This document shows positions 42,223 through 51,656 of a stretch of 64,000 nt of DNA, in pieces. Position 1 is the first letter of the stretch. Each line of letters opens with the position of its first letter. This DNA is from Legionella gratiana. GTDB taxonomy: Bacteria; Pseudomonadota; Gammaproteobacteria; Legionellales; Legionellaceae. The notes under the pieces are model-generated. The model had not been told where the DNA came from. It was given only the letters and a program-made list of their open reading frames with translations, and did not search any database. The stretch covers positions 554,368 to 618,367 of the forward strand of contig NZ_LNYE01000020.1 of NCBI RefSeq assembly GCF_001467695.1. Reading direction: 5' to 3'. The position numbers and the translations under genes are program-made.

Positions 42223-44103
42223 TTAAGATTGAATAGACTCTTTCCACAATTTCTCAACAATTTGTGGGTTTGCTAAAGTTGAGATATCGCCTAGTTCATC
42301 AAGACTTTGTATTTCTTTTCCTGCTATTTTGCGCAAAATACGACGCATGATTTTACCGGAGCGTGTTTTTGGCAAGTCATTGACAATATGAATAATATCC
42401 GGTTTTGCTATGGGGCTTATTTCTTTATTCACTTGTTTGAGTAATTCAGTTTTTAAACGTTCATGTGCAATGAAGCCTTCTTTTAAAATGACAAAAGCAT
42501 AAATTCCTTGCCCCTTTAACTCATGAGGAATGCCAACAACTGCGGCTTCAGCAACAGCAGGGTGGCTTACCAAAGCACTTTCAATTTCTGCAGTACCTAG
42601 GCGATGACCTGAAACATTAATGACATCATCCACACGCCCCGTGATCCAATAATCCCCCTCTTCATCACGTTTGGCGCCATCCCCAGTGATGTAATAGCCA
42701 TGATGCAAATAAGTGGTACAATAGCGTTGGTGATCTCCTGCAATGGTTCGTGCCATAGAAGGCCAGGGATATTTTATGGCTAAATATCCTTCACCAGCTC
42801 CTGTTATTTCATGGCCATGCTCATTAAGTAATACAGGAACAACTCCAGGAATAGGTTGGCATGCAGCGCCAGGTTTGCTGCTAGGGTCGTCCGCTCTTGG
42901 ACTAATCATTACCGCCCCGGTTTCTGTTTGCCACCAAGTATCTATTATTGGGCATCTACTTTGGCCTACTTTTTGATAATACCATTGCCATGCTTCAGGG
43001 TTAATAGGCTCTCCTACTGAACCCAGTAAACGCAAAGAACGGCGAGAACTGGAAGCGAGCCAATCATCACCTGCGCGCATTAATGCGCGTATCGCAGTGG
43101 GTGCCGTATAAAATACATTTACTTGATGCTTATCTACGATTTGCCAATTTCTGGAGGGATCAGGCCAAGTAGGGATCCCTTCGTAAATTAGTGTGGTGAT
43201 CCCATTACAAAGAGGTCCATATACTAAATAGCTATGGCCAGTAACCCAGCCTACGTCAGCGGTACACCAAAATACATCATCTTCGTGACAATTAAAGAGT
43301 AATTGATGGGTATAGGCTGTTTGTACCAAATAACCTCCTGTAGTATGAACTACTCCTTTGGGTTGTCCGGTGCTGCCCGAGGTATAAAGGATAAACAAAG
43401 GGTCTTCTGCGTCCATAGGTTCTGGATCACAACGGTCGCTTACTTTCTCCCTCAATTCATGCCACCAATGATCTTTATGTTCATCAAAGGCAATAGGTTC
43501 ATCACTGGTTTTAATGAGAAGTCTCGGTAATGATAAATCGTTACATGCTTCATCGATCTGTTCTTTTAAGCCGACTAATTTACCACCACGATAACTGTGG
43601 TCTGCAGTAATGATGCAAGTACATTCGGACGCGAGTACACGTTGTCTTAAAGCGTGAGCAGAAAAGCCTGCAAATATGACCGTGTGTACTGCACCAATTC
43701 GAGTGCAAGCAAGCATGGCAATTGCTGCTTCAGGGATCATCGGTAAATAGATAGCGACTTTATCCCCTTTTTTTACATTAAAGTGTTTGAGTACATTGCT
43801 CATGCGACATACTTCGGCGTGTAATTCCGCAAAAGTTAATGTCTTATTTTTGCGTGGCTCATCTCCCTCCCAAATAATTGCGGGATGAGTTGCTTTATGG
43901 GCAAGATGTCTATCCAGACAATTTGAACTGACGTTTAATGTTCCACCCTTGAACCAGGTCACATCACCATGTCTTAAACCTCCGGTCAATACGGTATCCC
44001 AGGGACGTAACCAATCCAGAGTTTGTTGCGCCACTTCGGCCCAAAATTCAGTTAAGGAGTCTTCTGTATGGGTTAATTGGGGATGGCGTAAATGAGCATG
44101 CAT
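42223..44103 (-). CDS. acs: Acetyl-CoA synthetase (AMP-forming)
   Basis: The 626-residue protein has the AMP-binding YTSGSTGQPKGVVHT, a DTWWQTETG segment and the C-terminal PKTRSGKIMRR with the lysine that is acetylated in Acs proteins. It activates acetate, possibly also propionate, to the CoA ester. It follows mmsB after 1 nt, so it is the third gene of mmsA-mmsB-acs; a role with C3 acids from valine breakdown is plausible. Confidence 0.9.
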   Translation of the reverse strand: MHAHLRHPQLTHTEDSLTEFWAEVAQQTLDWLRPWDTVLTGGLRHGDVTWFKGGTLNVSSNCLDRHLAHKATHPAIIWEGDEPRKNKTLTFAELHAEVCRMSNVLKHFNVKKGDKVAIYLPMIPEAAIAMLACTRIGAVHTVIFAGFSAHALRQRVLASECTCIITADHSYRGGKLVGLKEQIDEACNDLSLPRLLIKTSDEPIAFDEHKDHWWHELREKVSDRCDPEPMDAEDPLFILYTSGSTGQPKGVVHTTGGYLVQTAYTHQLLFNCHEDDVFWCTADVGWVTGHSYLVYGPLCNGITTLIYEGIPTWPDPSRNWQIVDKHQVNVFYTAPTAIRALMRAGDDWLASSSRRSLRLLGSVGEPINPEAWQWYYQKVGQSRCPIIDTWWQTETGAVMISPRADDPSSKPGAACQPIPGVVPVLLNEHGHEITGAGEGYLAIKYPWPSMARTIAGDHQRYCTTYLHHGYYITGDGAKRDEEGDYWITGRVDDVINVSGHRLGTAEIESALVSHPAVAEAAVVGIPHELKGQGIYAFVILKEGFIAHERLKTELLKQVNKEISPIAKPDIIHIVNDLPKTRSGKIMRRILRKIAGKEIQSLDELGDISTLANPQIVEKLWKESIQS

Positions 44104-44104
44104 A

Positions 44105-45001
44105 TTATACCTCTTTCCCTTGAGCGATTAATTTGATTATGGCTGAAAAATCAGACTCACCAAGGCCTTGATCAATAAAATGCTGGTACATTTGAGTTGC
44201 TTTCGCACCTAAAGGGGTTTCCAGATTCACTGAGCGTGCCGAATCTTGGCTGAGTAATAAATCTTTAAGCATCATTGCCGCAGCGAATCCTGGCTTATAA
44301 TCATTATTTGCGGGAACATTTTCTAAAATTCCTGGAACAGGCGCGTATTTAGTCATTGCCCAGCATTGTCCGGAAGCATTACTCACTACCTCAAAAAGTT
44401 TTTGTGGCGATAATTGTAATTGTTCTGCGAGAATGAAGGCTTCTGAAATAGCAATCATTGAGATACCAAGGATCATATTATTACATATTTTTGCTGCTTG
44501 CCCACTTCCTGCGGTCCCGGTGTAAATGATTTTTTGTCCTATAGTTGCCAGAATTGGCTTTGCTGCATCAAACGCTTCTTCTTCACCACCCACCATGAAG
44601 GTTAGTGTCCCAGCGGTTGCTCCGGCTACGCCACCTGAGACCGGTGCATCAACAACTTGGAGAAGATGTTGTTTCGCCAGATGATGCAGTTCACGTGAAC
44701 TGTTGACATCAATAGTTGAGCAATCAATGAATAAAGCTCCTTTTTTAGCTGCCTGAAATAATCCATTATTGCTATGACAGACCTCTAATACTTGTTGCCC
44801 AGTTTGCAGCATGGTAATGAGCACATCTTTATCTTGAGCTAATTCATGTGCGTTATGGGCTATTGAACCACCAGCTTGAGAAAAATGCTGTAAGGCTGTT
44901 GGTTGTAAATCATATCCGGTCACTTGATATCCTGCTTTAATTAGGTTGATGGCCATAGGTAAGCCCATATGCCCAAGTCCTACAAATCCTATTGTTTTCA
45001 T
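44105..45001 (-). CDS. mmsB: 3-hydroxyisobutyrate dehydrogenase
   Basis: The 298-residue protein has the NAD-binding IGFVGLGHMGLPMA, the substrate loop DAPVSGGVAGA and the catalytic-Lys region GQAAKICNNMIL. It oxidises 3-hydroxyisobutyrate to methylmalonate semialdehyde in valine degradation. The ATG at 45001 is chosen because GGAG lies 6 nt upstream and the length then fits the family; 45013 is an alternative. Confidence 0.93.
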   Translation of the reverse strand: MKTIGFVGLGHMGLPMAINLIKAGYQVTGYDLQPTALQHFSQAGGSIAHNAHELAQDKDVLITMLQTGQQVLEVCHSNNGLFQAAKKGALFIDCSTIDVNSSRELHHLAKQHLLQVVDAPVSGGVAGATAGTLTFMVGGEEEAFDAAKPILATIGQKIIYTGTAGSGQAAKICNNMILGISMIAISEAFILAEQLQLSPQKLFEVVSNASGQCWAMTKYAPVPGILENVPANNDYKPGFAAAMMLKDLLLSQDSARSVNLETPLGAKATQMYQHFIDQGLGESDFSAIIKLIAQGKEV

Positions 45002-45023
45002 TGCATTCTCCATCTGAATTAAT

Positions 45024-45103
45024 AATGTAGCCTGAGTGAAGCGAAACCCGGGTTTGTTGAACTCAATCAATTTCCCGGGTTCGCTTCACTCAGGCTACAC
45101 ATT
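45024..45103. repeat. 80-bp GTAGCC palindrome between mmsB and mmsA
   Basis: The arms AATGTAGCCTGAGTGAAGCG... CCCGGG (45024-45052) and CCCGGG...CGCTTCACTCAGGCTAC (45074-45103) are near-perfect inverted copies around a 21-nt loop. Related GTAGCC-containing hairpins occur at 49453-49490 and 51629-51660. It lies inside the operon, so it could attenuate mmsB and acs relative to mmsA. Confidence 0.75.
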
Positions 45104-45117
45104 ATTTCTAAATTATT

Positions 45118-46617
45118 TTAATCATGTGTAGGCATAATAAAAGCGCTTTCCTTGATGTCACTAATAGGCCATCTACTAGTAACCGTTTTACGTCGTGTGT
45201 AAAATTGAATACTTTCTTGACCGTGCATGTTTGTATCACCAAAGGAAGAATGCTTCCAGCCACCAAAGGGATGATTTGCGACAGGAACTGGAATAGGAAT
45301 GTTTATTCCAACCATGCCCACTTGTACTCGTTGGCTGTATTCGCGGGCACTGAACCCATCACGAGTGAAAATTGCGGTTCCATTGCCGTACTGATTTCGG
45401 TTGACTAAGGCTAAAGCATCCTCAAAGCTATCTACGCGAACTACAACAAGAACTGGACCAAAAATTTCGTTTTGATAAATAGACATATGTTCATTGACAT
45501 GATCAAATAAACAGGGGCCCATGAAGAAACCTTGAGGATAGTCGGGATGCTTAAAAGATCGCCCATCAATAAGTAATTGAGCTCCCTCGTTTATTCCTTG
45601 CTCCACAGCAGCTAAGACTTTTTGTCGATGGGCACTACTAATTAAGGGCCCCATGTCTGTTCCGGGAATATCACCAGCACTAATTCGTGTTGCATGAATT
45701 TGGGGCGTTATTTTAGCAATGAGTGCATCAGCAGTATGCGTTCCTACTGCAACGACAACCGATATCGCCATACACCGTTCGCCAGCAGATCCATAAGCAG
45801 CGCCAACAATAGCAGAGGCTGCTTGATCAAGATCGGCATCAGGCATGACCACACAATGGTTTTTTGCTCCACCAAAAGTATGTGCACGTTTTCCATAAGA
45901 GGTGGCAGTCGTATAAATATGTTGTGCTACTGGTGTAGAGGCGACCGCAGTAAAAGTGGCAATATCTGGATGAGTGAGTAAATAGTCGACTGTTGTTTTA
46001 TCTCCATGGACGCAATTGGCAACTCCGTCGGGCAATCCAGCATCACTTAATAATTCCAGTAAACGAATAGGGGCAGAAGGATCTTGTTCTGAGGGTTTTA
46101 AGATGAACGTATTACCGCAAGCAATAGCTGGGATAAGCATCCAGACCGGAACCATGACTGGGAAGTTAAATGGTGAAATCCCAGCACAAACACCCAGTGG
46201 TTGCCTTAAAGTATGGCAGTCAATACCCGTAGTTACGTCTGCAGAAAAATCTCCTTTAAGTTGGTTCACAAGGCCACAATGTAATTCAACTACTTCTATG
46301 GCGCGAGCTACAGAACCTTTAGCATCATCTAAAGTTTTACCATGTTCACGAGTAACAATTCGCGCTAAATCTAATTGATTTTTTTCGAGTAATTCTCTGA
46401 ACTTAAAGAGGATTCGTGCCCGTTTAATGGCTGGAGTTTGTGCCCAATCTATTCCTGCTTTCTTCGCAGAAGCAATTGCGCTGTCGCAAAGAGATTTTGA
46501 TGCAAAATAGACTTGGCCGATTACTTCTCCTAAAGCAGGATTATAAACAGAGTGGCTTGTCGTATTTGTTTCGTTAATTAATTGACCATCAATATAGTGT
46601 TGTACAATGTAGCCCAT
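45118..46617 (-). CDS. mmsA: Methylmalonate-semialdehyde dehydrogenase (CoA-acylating)
   Basis: The protein is about 499 residues long with ISPFNFPVMVPVW, the catalytic Cys in AYGSAGERCMAIS and a GGWKHSSFGD end segment, as in MmsA. It converts methylmalonate semialdehyde to propionyl-CoA and CO2. ATG 46617 is chosen: GGAG lies 7 nt upstream, and the TTG at 46623 lies within that spacing. Confidence 0.93.
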   Translation of the reverse strand: MGYIVQHYIDGQLINETNTTSHSVYNPALGEVIGQVYFASKSLCDSAIASAKKAGIDWAQTPAIKRARILFKFRELLEKNQLDLARIVTREHGKTLDDAKGSVARAIEVVELHCGLVNQLKGDFSADVTTGIDCHTLRQPLGVCAGISPFNFPVMVPVWMLIPAIACGNTFILKPSEQDPSAPIRLLELLSDAGLPDGVANCVHGDKTTVDYLLTHPDIATFTAVASTPVAQHIYTTATSYGKRAHTFGGAKNHCVVMPDADLDQAASAIVGAAYGSAGERCMAISVVVAVGTHTADALIAKITPQIHATRISAGDIPGTDMGPLISSAHRQKVLAAVEQGINEGAQLLIDGRSFKHPDYPQGFFMGPCLFDHVNEHMSIYQNEIFGPVLVVVRVDSFEDALALVNRNQYGNGTAIFTRDGFSAREYSQRVQVGMVGINIPIPVPVANHPFGGWKHSSFGDTNMHGQESIQFYTRRKTVTSRWPISDIKESAFIMPTHD

Positions 46618-46785
46618 TAGCAAACTCCTTTTATTATTTTTAGCAATTAAGTTGTTTATTGTAATTGTTTCATGGAATTATTTATACAATAATAGCGAAG
46701 AGATTAGGACTAAAATAACCTCTTTTTGAATCACTCTATACTGGAGTTATTTTAAATCGAGGTAAGCAGTTAAGGAAAATAAGCG

Positions 46786-49266
46786 ATGGGAAAAGGAATT
46801 ATTATACGAGTGCCCCATGGCACTGAATTATCATTAGAATTAATTAGTGCCTTAGAAGTTCGCTTTCCGGGCTATATTCTAGAAACCTACCACCAGAAAC
46901 CTGATTATCACCGTAGTTTTGCTCGTCGTGTAGATAGCCTTCACAAAGCGTTCTCTTTTCTTCTTGACGCTTATCCATTTCCTACAAAAAGCACTCCTTT
47001 AACTAAAGAAACGTTAAAGGCATACGTGGATGAGTGTAAGTTAGCCACTACTGAAGCAAAAGGATCAGTAGATGAATTGCATAAAGAGTTGGAGCGATTC
47101 ACTGCCAAATTAATCGAGCTTATTGCTTTGAATTGGGGCTGTTCTGATATTAAAGAGGCTGTAGAACTACTGAATGAGGCAGAACAATATGCGTTAATGC
47201 GCGAAGGTCGTTATGACTTAGCCACATTAATCCCTATGAAGTTGGGACAAGATGTAGATTATGTCCTTCAGTTAGACGAATCACTACCCCCATATTACGA
47301 TCAATTACTGGATGAATTAGAGTTAATTAAAGCTAAAAAATATCCAAAAACACCCGAGTGGCTGCGTGATCTTAAGGAATATCAACATGCCTATTTTTGT
47401 AACTTAGATCAAGGAATTACATCCTATCTTGAAGTGATTCGAGATTTTAATAGTTTTTTAGTGAATTGGTCTTCAATAAAAAAGAAAGCACTAAACATAA
47501 ACACTGATTTACAACAAATTGTTAGTGGATCCCCACCACTTCCTTCTTGGTTTAATGCGTTAAGTGTCCATCAACGAGAAATGGTTCGAATTTTAGCGGA
47601 GGATCCATTCTCGTTCGATAAAAAATTAACTCAATTTAAAGGGCTGCTCACTAGTGATGTTTTTAAGTGGGAAATCTGGGATACAGCAACGCAGATTTCT
47701 AGTCTTCCTCAATGGTACTGGGTATTGTCTGAGCATCAACAGTTTTTCTTAGAGCACGCACTTAAAGGAGTTGAACACGTAGAGGATGCGGTATCCTTTT
47801 TATCGAGCCGTCATCGTACCTTGCCATTGCCTGCAAATTATGCGGCTCACAGCTTGTTAGGATTAAGTCAAAATGGACACATACGTGAACTATCGGCCAA
47901 GCGTTATCGTTCAAGCCATATTGCAACTCGTGACGGATTAAAGTGGCCTAAGGCTGTACAACAAAGACATAGTGACTCAAATCTCGATAAAGTGATGGAG
48001 TACTCAAAGCCAGGTCGACTTGCTCTATTGCAAACACTGATTAGCCCAATACATGGCACAGATTATGTGCCTAACTGGATTACGGATTATTTGCCAACGT
48101 TGCCACCTGATTTTGATTTGTACCATTTAGCTCGTTCTGCTGTAGAACGGCGGCGAGAGATTCAACCCATTCTCCAGAATAATCATCCTTATAATATTGC
48201 AAAGCGACTTTATTATACTCAAGCGTATGATAAAGACAGTTTATCTCTATTAAATGAGGCAAAGAAATACGTTTCTTTCACGCCGGGGTTACAGGAGCTC
48301 TTAGATCAATATCAATCTGTTCTAAAGTCAGCACTAGGTACGGCAACAATTTTTGATTATGCAGGTAGAGAATTATTTTTGAGTTCTCTTGAGCAATTAA
48401 TTATCTTAAGACTCGGCGGACATTCTTATGGGTCTTGTGTTAGTGGCAAAGATAGAAAAGCTATAGAGCTTATTCACACCGATGCAATGATTCTATATAA
48501 GGAACTGTATGGTAGTTGGCCGATATTTGATGAGTTTCCGGATAAAGAAAATCGCATTCGTTTTGTTTCTCTAGTAGCCGACCTTTATATGAGCCGTCAT
48601 CAACATGAGCATGCAGGACAAAATGCCCCTGGATCGGAGGGGATTAAAACTCCTGACTGGTATCTACCCGAAGATATTGCAGCAGAAATCAGAAAACGTT
48701 TGGATAGTGATCGAGCACTTAAAGACGATGATCGTGCAGCAACGGATAATGAAGTAAAGAATATTTTTATTGGGGGCAGTAAGAAACTCAAGGAGTATCT
48801 GCTCCCTGAAAATAAATTGTTATGTTGTTTGGTTGCTAGGCAATTAGGTGAGGTCAATTGTACGAAACTTTACGATGCATTACATTCATTGATTAATGAA
48901 AGAAATCTATTTATTCCACAAGAACTAAGTTCGCGTTGGACTACATCGTTCTTTTCTTCCGAGAGTAACCCGACTCCTGATGGTATAAAACAGATTCTTG
49001 AATTAATGCTGAATCCCTCATCGGGTAAAGATAATATCATACGAATTGAAAAAATATTGCAAATCGCTTCAGAGCGACCTCAATCTGACTGTAGTCGTAC
49101 TGAGGCAACTAATTCAGTTTATGGATGCTTACGCTCCTTTTTAAAACGTAGTGAAAAGGGGGCTAATTTTTCCGAACTTGTTGCAACAACGGTAGAAGAA
49201 TGGACAAAATTATTCGAAGAATCCAAAAAGGCACATGTTAAAGAGATTGAGTATACCCACAATTAG
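46786..49266 (+). CDS. Large orphan protein with a CX5R phosphatase-like motif; effector candidate
   Basis: The 826-residue protein has no signal peptide or membrane segment. Residues 551-557 read CVSGKDR within GGHSYGSCVSGKDRKAIEL. This is close to the CKSGKDRTG loop of the bacterial phosphoinositide phosphatases SopB/IpgD and their eukaryotic relatives, so Cys551 and Arg557 are the predicted nucleophile and phosphate-binding residue. The following YKELYGSWP also resembles the region after that loop. Legionella translocates several CX5R phosphoinositide phosphatases, so a host-directed role is plausible but not shown. AAGGAA lies about 9 nt before the ATG. A 176-bp repeat follows the stop. 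Confidence 0.8.
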   Translation: MGKGIIIRVPHGTELSLELISALEVRFPGYILETYHQKPDYHRSFARRVDSLHKAFSFLLDAYPFPTKSTPLTKETLKAYVDECKLATTEAKGSVDELHKELERFTAKLIELIALNWGCSDIKEAVELLNEAEQYALMREGRYDLATLIPMKLGQDVDYVLQLDESLPPYYDQLLDELELIKAKKYPKTPEWLRDLKEYQHAYFCNLDQGITSYLEVIRDFNSFLVNWSSIKKKALNINTDLQQIVSGSPPLPSWFNALSVHQREMVRILAEDPFSFDKKLTQFKGLLTSDVFKWEIWDTATQISSLPQWYWVLSEHQQFFLEHALKGVEHVEDAVSFLSSRHRTLPLPANYAAHSLLGLSQNGHIRELSAKRYRSSHIATRDGLKWPKAVQQRHSDSNLDKVMEYSKPGRLALLQTLISPIHGTDYVPNWITDYLPTLPPDFDLYHLARSAVERRREIQPILQNNHPYNIAKRLYYTQAYDKDSLSLLNEAKKYVSFTPGLQELLDQYQSVLKSALGTATIFDYAGRELFLSSLEQLIILRLGGHSYGSCVSGKDRKAIELIHTDAMILYKELYGSWPIFDEFPDKENRIRFVSLVADLYMSRHQHEHAGQNAPGSEGIKTPDWYLPEDIAAEIRKRLDSDRALKDDDRAATDNEVKNIFIGGSKKLKEYLLPENKLLCCLVARQLGEVNCTKLYDALHSLINERNLFIPQELSSRWTTSFFSSESNPTPDGIKQILELMLNPSSGKDNIIRIEKILQIASERPQSDCSRTEATNSVYGCLRSFLKRSEKGANFSELVATTVEEWTKLFEESKKAHVKEIEYTHN

Positions 49267-49270
49267 TCAA

Positions 49271-49446
49271 GTATCCCTTCAGGGGGTATGCTTTCCACTT
49301 GGTGAAAGGATGGATTTGAGCGCAGGTTGCACGAAAATAATGCTGAGGAAACGGAGCATACGTCAGTATGTGAGGCTTCCGAAGTGCTATTTTCGTTCAA
49401 GATGCGCCAAATACAGCCTTTCGGTGCATGAGGCGTGAACGCTTAC
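49271..49446. repeat. 176-bp repeat, copy B (long form)
   Basis: The outer parts match the repeat at 32332-32432 nearly base for base. A middle section (about 49319-49402) is present only here; it is itself partly palindromic, with CGAAAATA near 49333 and TATTTTCG near 49388. The copy starts 4 nt after a stop codon, like the engB copy. Confidence 0.75.
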
Positions 49447-49452
49447 TTAGTC

Positions 49453-49490
49453 AATGTGGCCTGGTTTATATATGTATCCCAGGCTACATT
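49453..49490. terminator. GTAGCC-type hairpin between convergent genes
   Basis: AATGTGGCCTGG (49453-49464) pairs with CCAGGCTACATT (49479-49490) with one mismatch; GCTTTT follows. It lies between the large orphan gene and convergent dapB, ending 10 nt from the dapB stop. It belongs to the same family as the palindrome at 45024-45103. Confidence 0.6.
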
Positions 49491-49500
49491 GCTTTTAAGG

Positions 49501-50232
49501 TTAGAGTATATGTTCCAGTCCATAGAGTAAGGTAGTTAATCCTAATACTTTTTGACAGGACAGAACGATACCGGGCATAAAAGAACGGCGGTCAATACAA
49601 TCATCTGTAATTGTTAGTGTTTCACCTATACTGCCAAAAATAACCTGTTGGCGTGCAATCACTCCCGGGATTCGTAAAGAATGGATATTTACATCGCAGT
49701 GAGAGCCACCACGGGCGCCGGGAATTAATTCTTTGAGATTTAATTTATTTCTAGGGCTTTTTCTTGCTTCAGCAATCATTTCAGCTGTTTTTAAAGCAGT
49801 GCCCGAAGGCGCATCCAATTTTTGTTGATGATGTGCTTCGATAATTTCTACTTCAGGAAAATATTCTGCAGCTTTAGCAGCGAAGATCATCATTAAAACA
49901 GCACTAATTGAGAAATTGGGAACAATAATTCCACCTATACGGTGGCTTTCACAAAGTGCGGTTAATTCTTTAATTTGGCTGGGAAGAAGGCCTGATGTTC
50001 CAATAACAGGATGTGCTTTATGATTGATAATCGTAAGGCTGTTTTTGTAAACACAGTCTGCACGAGTTAAGTCAACAACGATTTGAGCTTGGGTATCATT
50101 AATCGCTTGAGCTAAATTATCCTCTCTCCCAAGTTCTGCCACTAAATCAAATTCCTTGTGATTTTTCAGCGTGTCACAAGCTAGAGCGCCCATTTTACCT
50201 TTGGCTCCATTAACAATAATACGAGTTAGCAT
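49501..50232 (-). CDS. dapB: 4-hydroxy-tetrahydrodipicolinate reductase
   Basis: The 243-residue protein has the dinucleotide-binding VNGAKGKMGALA, the substrate motif EAHHQQKLDAPSGTALKTA and RGGSHCDVNIHSLR, as in DapB. It reduces the product of DapA towards diaminopimelate and lysine. A Pmp3-like gene lies 8 nt upstream on the same strand. Confidence 0.94.
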   Translation of the reverse strand: MLTRIIVNGAKGKMGALACDTLKNHKEFDLVAELGREDNLAQAINDTQAQIVVDLTRADCVYKNSLTIINHKAHPVIGTSGLLPSQIKELTALCESHRIGGIIVPNFSISAVLMMIFAAKAAEYFPEVEIIEAHHQQKLDAPSGTALKTAEMIAEARKSPRNKLNLKELIPGARGGSHCDVNIHSLRIPGVIARQQVIFGSIGETLTITDDCIDRRSFMPGIVLSCQKVLGLTTLLYGLEHIL

Positions 50233-50240
50233 AATACTCC

Positions 50241-50447
50241 TTAACGAAGTTTATTTTTTTCTTTCTTATTTTTTTTAGAACCATAGTGAGTATTCCAAGC
50301 CCAAACTGTTGCAAAAGGCCAACCAATAATGGTAACTTGCATGATCAATGAAATGATTGCTCCACCGGGATTATCATCTATAAGAAGCAAAAGCCATGGA
50401 AAGAATGTCGCAACAAATAATATAAACAGTTTTTTAAAAAAATCCAT
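50241..50447 (-). CDS. Small membrane protein, Pmp3/YqaE-like
   Basis: The 68-residue peptide has two hydrophobic segments around FPWLLLLIDDNPGGA and IISLIMQVTIIGWPFATVWA and a Lys-rich tail. This is the layout of the Pmp3/UPF0057 family, small two-helix membrane peptides linked to stress and ion homeostasis. The match is by pattern only. ATG 50447 is chosen over 50450. Confidence 0.6.
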   Translation of the reverse strand: MDFFKKLFILFVATFFPWLLLLIDDNPGGAIISLIMQVTIIGWPFATVWAWNTHYGSKKNKKEKNKLR

Positions 50448-50538
50448 CATTTACTCCACAAGTTTCGTTATAAAAAGGTTACACATTCACGGTTTATCAA
50501 CGAAGTTGCCAAGAAATCTTGGTAATACAAATTCTATT

Positions 50539-50664
50539 AGACTTCTTTCCAAACGCTACTGGAGTGGAGAATGGTTTCGTCTCATGTACTGGCGTGAACA
50601 CTCCAGTTCTATGCTCCGTTTCTCCTCGCACCTCTCTCACTGCAGTGAGTTTGGGAAGAAGTCT
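50539..50664. repeat. 126-bp MITE-like element with 16-bp terminal inverted repeats
   Basis: AGACTTCTTTCCAAAC (50539-50554) and GTTTGGGAAGAAGTCT (50649-50664) are inverted copies with one mismatch. The ends resemble those of IS5-group elements, but no transposase is present, so it could be a MITE mobilised in trans. The flanks do not show a clear target duplication. No gene is seen in 50451-50846; the plus-strand reading across this element is not protein-like. Confidence 0.5.
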
Positions 50665-50846
50665 AGTCTAATTATAGGACTATCATCCTCTTTTTTTCTA
50701 CTTAGATTATCTATTTTTACCTTATGCTATGAGACATCACAGAGTACTTGCAAACAATCAATAAACATTGTACATTGTGCGCTCATTCTAAATGTGCATG
50801 ATTTAATTCCAGATATGACAATCAATATCTAAACAAGGGTACACTT

Positions 50847-51536
50847 ATGAGAAAACAGGAGCTGCACCCACGCACCGCTGTTATTAATAAAACTCAGAAA
50901 AACAAGTCTAAAAAAGCACGAACAAATGCTTTGTTATGGCTGGCTGTAAATTTTCCTGCAGCATTTGATAATTCGTTACGAATCCGCCCATTAAAAATAG
51001 GGATTATGGATGATATTTTGCTTCACGCAGAAAAAGCGGCAGAAGTTGGTATTTCTAAAAGCAAATTAAGAGAAGCTGTGGTTTTATTTACTCGCCGTCT
51101 TGATTATTTAGCATGCTTAAAGCTCCGAGAAATGCGAATCGATTTGCAAGGCAATGAAGTTGGTGAAGTGAGTGCCGAGGAAGCTGAATATGCAGCAGCT
51201 AAGATTAAAAAACGTGTTGAAAAAAGTGCACGAAATGCGCGTAAAGTTCTGACAGATAAAGCAACCTCCACTTCTACTTCTAATCAACAAAGTTCGAGTT
51301 ATCATTCAAAAGTAATAAATCAATCGACTAACTCAACAGACGATTATTTTCCTACTTATCCAGCACGATCAGCCTACAATTCCCTAAGTGCAACAACACA
51401 ACCGGTTAGAGCGACTGCCGTGGTGGTAAAACATAAATCAACAAAACAGTATGATCCTGATGCTGTAGCACGATTGAAAGAAAAATTAGGGTTGTCCAGA
51501 AACTCCGAAGAGAAAAAAGAAATTATTGAAGAGTAA
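50847..51536 (+). CDS. rocC: ProQ/FinO-domain RNA chaperone (RocC-like)
   Basis: The N-terminal 130 residues form a ProQ/FinO domain (ALLWLAVNFPAAFDN, LRIRPLKIGIMDDILLHA, KLREAVVLFTRRLDYLACLK). A disordered Ser/Thr-rich tail of about 100 residues follows. Such proteins bind structured small RNAs. L. pneumophila RocC, which works with the sRNA RocR to repress competence, has this layout, and as I recall it lies shortly before pyk-pgk-gap-tkt, as here. The domain is secure; assignment to RocC among the Legionella ProQ proteins is by position and memory. Confidence 0.85.
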   Translation: MRKQELHPRTAVINKTQKNKSKKARTNALLWLAVNFPAAFDNSLRIRPLKIGIMDDILLHAEKAAEVGISKSKLREAVVLFTRRLDYLACLKLREMRIDLQGNEVGEVSAEEAEYAAAKIKKRVEKSARNARKVLTDKATSTSTSNQQSSSYHSKVINQSTNSTDDYFPTYPARSAYNSLSATTQPVRATAVVVKHKSTKQYDPDAVARLKEKLGLSRNSEEKKEIIEE

Positions 51537-51628
51537 GGTGGTAATCGTTCAAGCCTCATACGTAATAGCTCAGGTGCCCCTAATCAGCAAGCCTGGTTTG
51601 TTGATCGTACCGATAAGGTACTGTTGAT

Positions 51629-51656
51629 CCCGTATTACGGCTATGCCTAATACGGG
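51629..51656. terminator. Hairpin between convergent genes
   Basis: CCCGTATTA (51629-51637) and TAATACGGG (51648-51656) form a perfect 9-bp stem, extended by GGC/GCC at the tip. CTACATTTG follows. It is about 93 nt after the ProQ-type gene and 27 nt from the stop of the convergent orphan gene, so it may serve both. Confidence 0.55.

Noticed and set aside
42223..44103. Propionyl-CoA synthetase (prpE) as the identity of the acs gene
   Set aside because: The operon with mmsA/mmsB makes propionate use possible, but overall motifs and length fit acetyl-CoA synthetase; substrate preference cannot be read from sequence alone.
50329..50832. Plus-strand ORF of 167 codons
   Set aside because: It crosses the Pmp3-like gene on the other strand and the whole MITE-like element; composition is not protein-like and there is no ribosome site.
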